DNA of 64,000 nucleotides, taken from positions 62,001 through 126,000 of the forward strand of contig NZ_AOLQ01000007.1 in NCBI RefSeq assembly GCF_000337775.1, in the 5' to 3' direction. Source of the DNA: Haloarcula vallismortis ATCC 29715. GTDB taxonomy: Archaea > Halobacteriota > Halobacteria > Halobacteriales > Haloarculaceae. The notes below the pieces were generated by a model. That model saw nothing but the letters and a program-made list of their open reading frames with translations. It searched no databases and was not told the origin of the DNA. The number at the start of each line of letters is the position of its first letter. The stretch's first letter is position 1. Positions 62,365-64,000 of the stretch are shown here, one piece after another. The translations under genes and the position numbers were made by a program.

Positions 62365-62508
62365 CTACCTCCCGCCCTCTATCTCCGCGACGGCCTGCTC
62401 GACTTCCGCCTGACTCTCCGCGAGTGGCTGGTGCTTTGTCCAGTCGAACTGAAGGGGTTCACCTGCTTCTACGTCGTACAGTTCTGAGGCCCGAACGAAC
62501 CCTCTCAC
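62365..62508 (-). CDS. 47-residue protein in the replication operon
   Basis: GTG at 62508 overlaps the stop of the HTH gene (GTGA), and the frame ends with TAG at 62365, two bases before the replication gene start. The product reads RGFVRASELYDVEAGEPL then a helix (SQAEVEQAVAEIEGG). The tight coupling on both sides supports it as a true gene. Function unknown. Confidence 0.6.
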   Translation of the reverse strand: MRGFVRASELYDVEAGEPLQFDWTKHQPLAESQAEVEQAVAEIEGGR

Positions 62509-62702
62509 GCGCTGGTCACCTCGATTTTCTCGCGGGCTCGCCGAAGCAGATTCCCGACTGTACCGGGTGCGCGGTCGGTCTTCCGGGCGTACTCACGGGG
62601 CCCATACTGGCCCATGCCCACAGCTTCGAACACCTCGCGTTCGGCGTCAGTCAGCGGCGACAGGTCCGGTTCGTAGTCGAAGAGCGACGACTGCGGACTC
62701 AC
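62505..62702 (-). CDS. Sigma-70 region 4-like HTH protein
   Basis: Protein of 65 residues read from GTG at 62702, which overlaps the stop of the previous small gene. It carries LTDAEREVFEAVGMGQYGPREYARKTDRAPGTVGNLLRRAREK, the pattern of a sigma-region-4-like or LuxR-type HTH. It is likely to bind DNA and control the operon or assist the replication protein. Confidence 0.72.
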   Translation of the reverse strand: MSPQSSLFDYEPDLSPLTDAEREVFEAVGMGQYGPREYARKTDRAPGTVGNLLRRAREKIEVTSA

Positions 62703-62929
62703 CGCCAGTCACCTCCGAAACACTCCGGGTTCCCACAGAGTTTGTAGTGGGGCCGATACGCGGCGATAGGAACGTCCGTGAACTCAGCGTCACTGCGGTA
62801 CTCGGCTTCGGGACAGGCGGGTTGTGGCTCGTCAGCGTCCTGATCGAGGCGATGGAGCGTGTCCGCGTACTGCGAACGGTTCCGTACGCCCTTCTCAGGG
62901 AGCGTAGCGGGCGCTGACGCCTTACTCAT
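62699..62929 (-). CDS. Small Cys-containing protein, first gene of the replication operon
   Basis: Protein of 76 residues from the ATG at 62929 (MSKASAPATLPEKG). It has a charged middle with NRSQYADTLHRLDQDADEP and cysteines in PACPEAE and KLCGNPECFGG that might bind zinc with a nearby His. It shares four bases with the HTH gene. Function unknown; its place suggests a role with the replication genes. Confidence 0.62.
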   Translation of the reverse strand: MSKASAPATLPEKGVRNRSQYADTLHRLDQDADEPQPACPEAEYRSDAEFTDVPIAAYRPHYKLCGNPECFGGDWR

Positions 62930-63100
62930 CGTTCGCACCTCCGAATCGCAAAACCGCCAGACAGCGGCGACCCCCAACAAGAGGCTTGTTGAACTCAGGT
63001 TTCAGCGGGGGTGTTCGAGAGCGGCGGAAACGCGGATTACCGCACTCTCGTGTACCTGATGCTGCCGAACTGTTTCGGTCACGGAACGGGCAGAAGCGGG

Positions 63101-63114
63101 ATGGGCCCTGCCGG
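63101..63114. repeat. Right attachment site core (attR) in the tRNA-Met 3' end
   Basis: ATGGGCCCTGCCGG is identical to 49462-49475 and covers the 3' acceptor strand and T-arm end of the tRNA-Met. Because the repeat rebuilds the tRNA, the gene stays intact after integration. A small inverted element (GCGGATTACCGC) lies 63 bases inside the provirus side at about 63031-63042. Confidence 0.85.
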
Positions 63115-63176
63115 ATTTGAACCAGCGCTCAATCGGTTATGAGCCGATCGCTTTAACCAGACTAAGCTAAGGGCCC
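63102..63176 (-). tRNA. tRNA-Met (CAT), elongator
   Basis: The minus strand folds into a full cloverleaf: acceptor GGGCCCT / AGGGCCC, D-arm with GCTTAGTCTGGTTAAAGC, anticodon stem ATCGG-CCGAT with loop CTCATAA, and T-arm GCTGG-TTCAAAT-CCGGC. The anticodon is CAT. Initiator tRNAs of archaea start differently, so elongator Met is likely; a CAT-type Ile2 is the other option. CCA is not encoded. It is the integration site of the provirus. Confidence 0.93.
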
Positions 63177-63354
63177 TCAGAATGGTGTTGATGAGTCCGC
63201 ATCTTTAGCCTGTCGGGTTGGAGTGGTGGGATTCGGAGAGACGAACAGGTCGATGCAAAGAGTCATGCATCGCTTGTATGTTCACCATCCAGCAACCGGA
63301 AAAGCCGACAGCAGCAGAGTCTCAGTGCTTGTCGGTTTGTGAGTGAAAGAACGA

Positions 63355-63427
63355 CGCCACCGCCAGGGCTCGAACCTGGGACAACCTGGGTAACAACCAG
63401 GTGCTCTACCAACTGAGCTACGGCGGC
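63355..63427 (-). tRNA. tRNA-Asn (GTT)
   Basis: Cloverleaf on the minus strand: acceptor GCCGCCG / CGGTGGC, anticodon stem CCTGG-CCAGG with loop TTGTTAC (anticodon GTT) and T-arm CCAGG-TTCGAGC-CCTGG. Length 73 and no encoded CCA. It lies 178 bases upstream of tRNA-Met on the same strand. Confidence 0.95.
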
Positions 63428-63522
63428 GCGAACGCATTCAGTCATTGCCAGAGTTGGTAATTAGGGCTTTCGTTTCCAGTCGGCATCGACACGCTTTCAC
63501 GCACTTGTGCGCAAGCGGCAGT

Positions 63523-64000
63523 ATGAGCGATGAGTTGGATGTCGTCGTCGATGCGGTGCGAGCGCGGGTCTCGCCCACTGACGACGAACGAGCGCAGTTA
63601 CAGCGGGTCGCCAACGCGGTGATGGCCGACGCCGAAGCAGCCATCGCCAATCTTCCGGTCGAAGCGGACGTGGTGCAAGTCGGCTCGACGGCACGAGGGA
63701 CGTGGACCGCTGGGGACCGAGACGTGGATGTGTTCGTCTGCTTTCCGCCGTCTCTGGACCGCGAGCAGTTAGAAGAGTACGGGCTGGACGTCGGGCACGA
63801 TGTCCTCCCCGATGGGCGCGAGGAGTACGCCGAGCATCCCTATGTCGTCGGAGAGCGCGAGGGATACGCCGTTGACCTCGTGCCCTGTTATGCGGTCGAG
63901 GACGCCACCGAAATCCAGTCCGCGGTCGACCGGACGCCGTTTCACACCAGATATCTACAGGCGCGACTGGACGACGACAGCGCGGGCGAGGTCCGGGTGG
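63523..64000 (+). CDS. cca: CCA-adding enzyme (archaeal class I), N-terminal part
   Basis: The first 159 residues of an enzyme that completes tRNA 3' ends with CCA. The nucleotidyltransferase core shows VQVGSTARGTWTAGDRDVDVFVCF, with the GS motif and DxD metal pair, and AVDLVPCYAVED as the third acidic part. The gene runs past the end of the window. It is divergent from tRNA-Asn, which like tRNA-Met lacks an encoded CCA. Confidence 0.93.
   Translation, partial: MSDELDVVVDAVRARVSPTDDERAQLQRVANAVMADAEAAIANLPVEADVVQVGSTARGTWTAGDRDVDVFVCFPPSLDREQLEEYGLDVGHDVLPDGREEYAEHPYVVGEREGYAVDLVPCYAVEDATEIQSAVDRTPFHTRYLQARLDDDSAGEVRV

Noticed and set aside
60788-62413. 541-residue plus-strand frame across the replication gene
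   Set aside because: It is the antisense shadow of the minus-strand gene, whose small overlapping partners and codon pattern fit better; the shadow is Val/Arg/His-rich without motifs.

Overview
The window is high-GC chromosomal DNA from a halophilic archaeon, most likely Haloarcula or a close relative. Support: acidic proteomes, twin-arginine lipoproteins, many genes without a visible ribosome-binding site, and families typical of haloarchaea (RdfA, archaea-specific SMC-related protein, type II GAPDH, HVO_0476- and HVO_0416-like zinc fingers, PhiH1-repressor-like regulators). The genus is inference; no rRNA lies in the window.

Layout. 1-6193: a peptide/nickel-type ABC importer (fused double ATPase, Tat lipoprotein binding protein, two permeases) and a small membrane protein. 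6185-20489: housekeeping and haloarchaeal genes, including dihydroorotase, a lipoate-ligase-like protein, NAD salvage (nicotinamidase, nicotinate phosphoribosyltransferase) around two tandem HExxH surface lipoproteins, a ZIP transporter, a site-2 protease with CBS domains, a NUDIX-eIF2B fusion and a class V aminotransferase. 20705-24723: cell-shape/SMC-like operon (ASP and RdfA) and a FluC/CrcB fluoride-channel pair. 24766-35471: HerA-like ATPase, two tandem isoaspartyl methyltransferase homologues behind a zinc-finger gene, M29-type aminopeptidase, type II GAPDH, phosphoesterase, RNA ligase divergent from its PIN-domain partner, and a UvrD-type helicase. 35553-44750: small regulators, a 59-residue zinc-finger protein, a Raf-kinase-inhibitor-like lipoprotein, quinol-dependent nitric oxide reductase, membrane alpha/beta hydrolase, VOC dioxygenase and phosphopantetheine adenylyltransferase. 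44789-47880: a nickel/cobalt ECF uptake operon (CbiM, CbiN-like, CbiQ, CbiO) divergent from nikR, with repeated AGTATTAC boxes between them.

49462-63114 is an integrated pleolipovirus-like provirus of about 13.6 kb. It is bounded by a perfect 14-bp direct repeat; the right copy is the 3' end of an intact elongator tRNA-Met gene. The left end carries a zinc-cluster tyrosine integrase with a small zinc-finger partner, divergent from two winged-helix repressors. The centre carries the virion module in the order of pleolipovirus genomes: VP3-like membrane protein, small membrane protein, spike, two membrane proteins, VP8-like ATPase. The right end carries a replication-like protein behind three tiny proteins, next to two adjacent perfect 15-bp hairpins that could form an origin. 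Accessory genes without a clear virion role are a type IV pilin-like protein, a bacterial-PH-like membrane protein, a PD-(D/E)XK nuclease-like protein and a very AT-rich membrane protein. To the right lie tRNA-Met, tRNA-Asn and the start of the CCA-adding enzyme gene.

The provirus is the most interesting part. Its overall type matches known betapleolipoviruses such as SNJ2, but the accessory genes and the twin-hairpin locus look worth following up.
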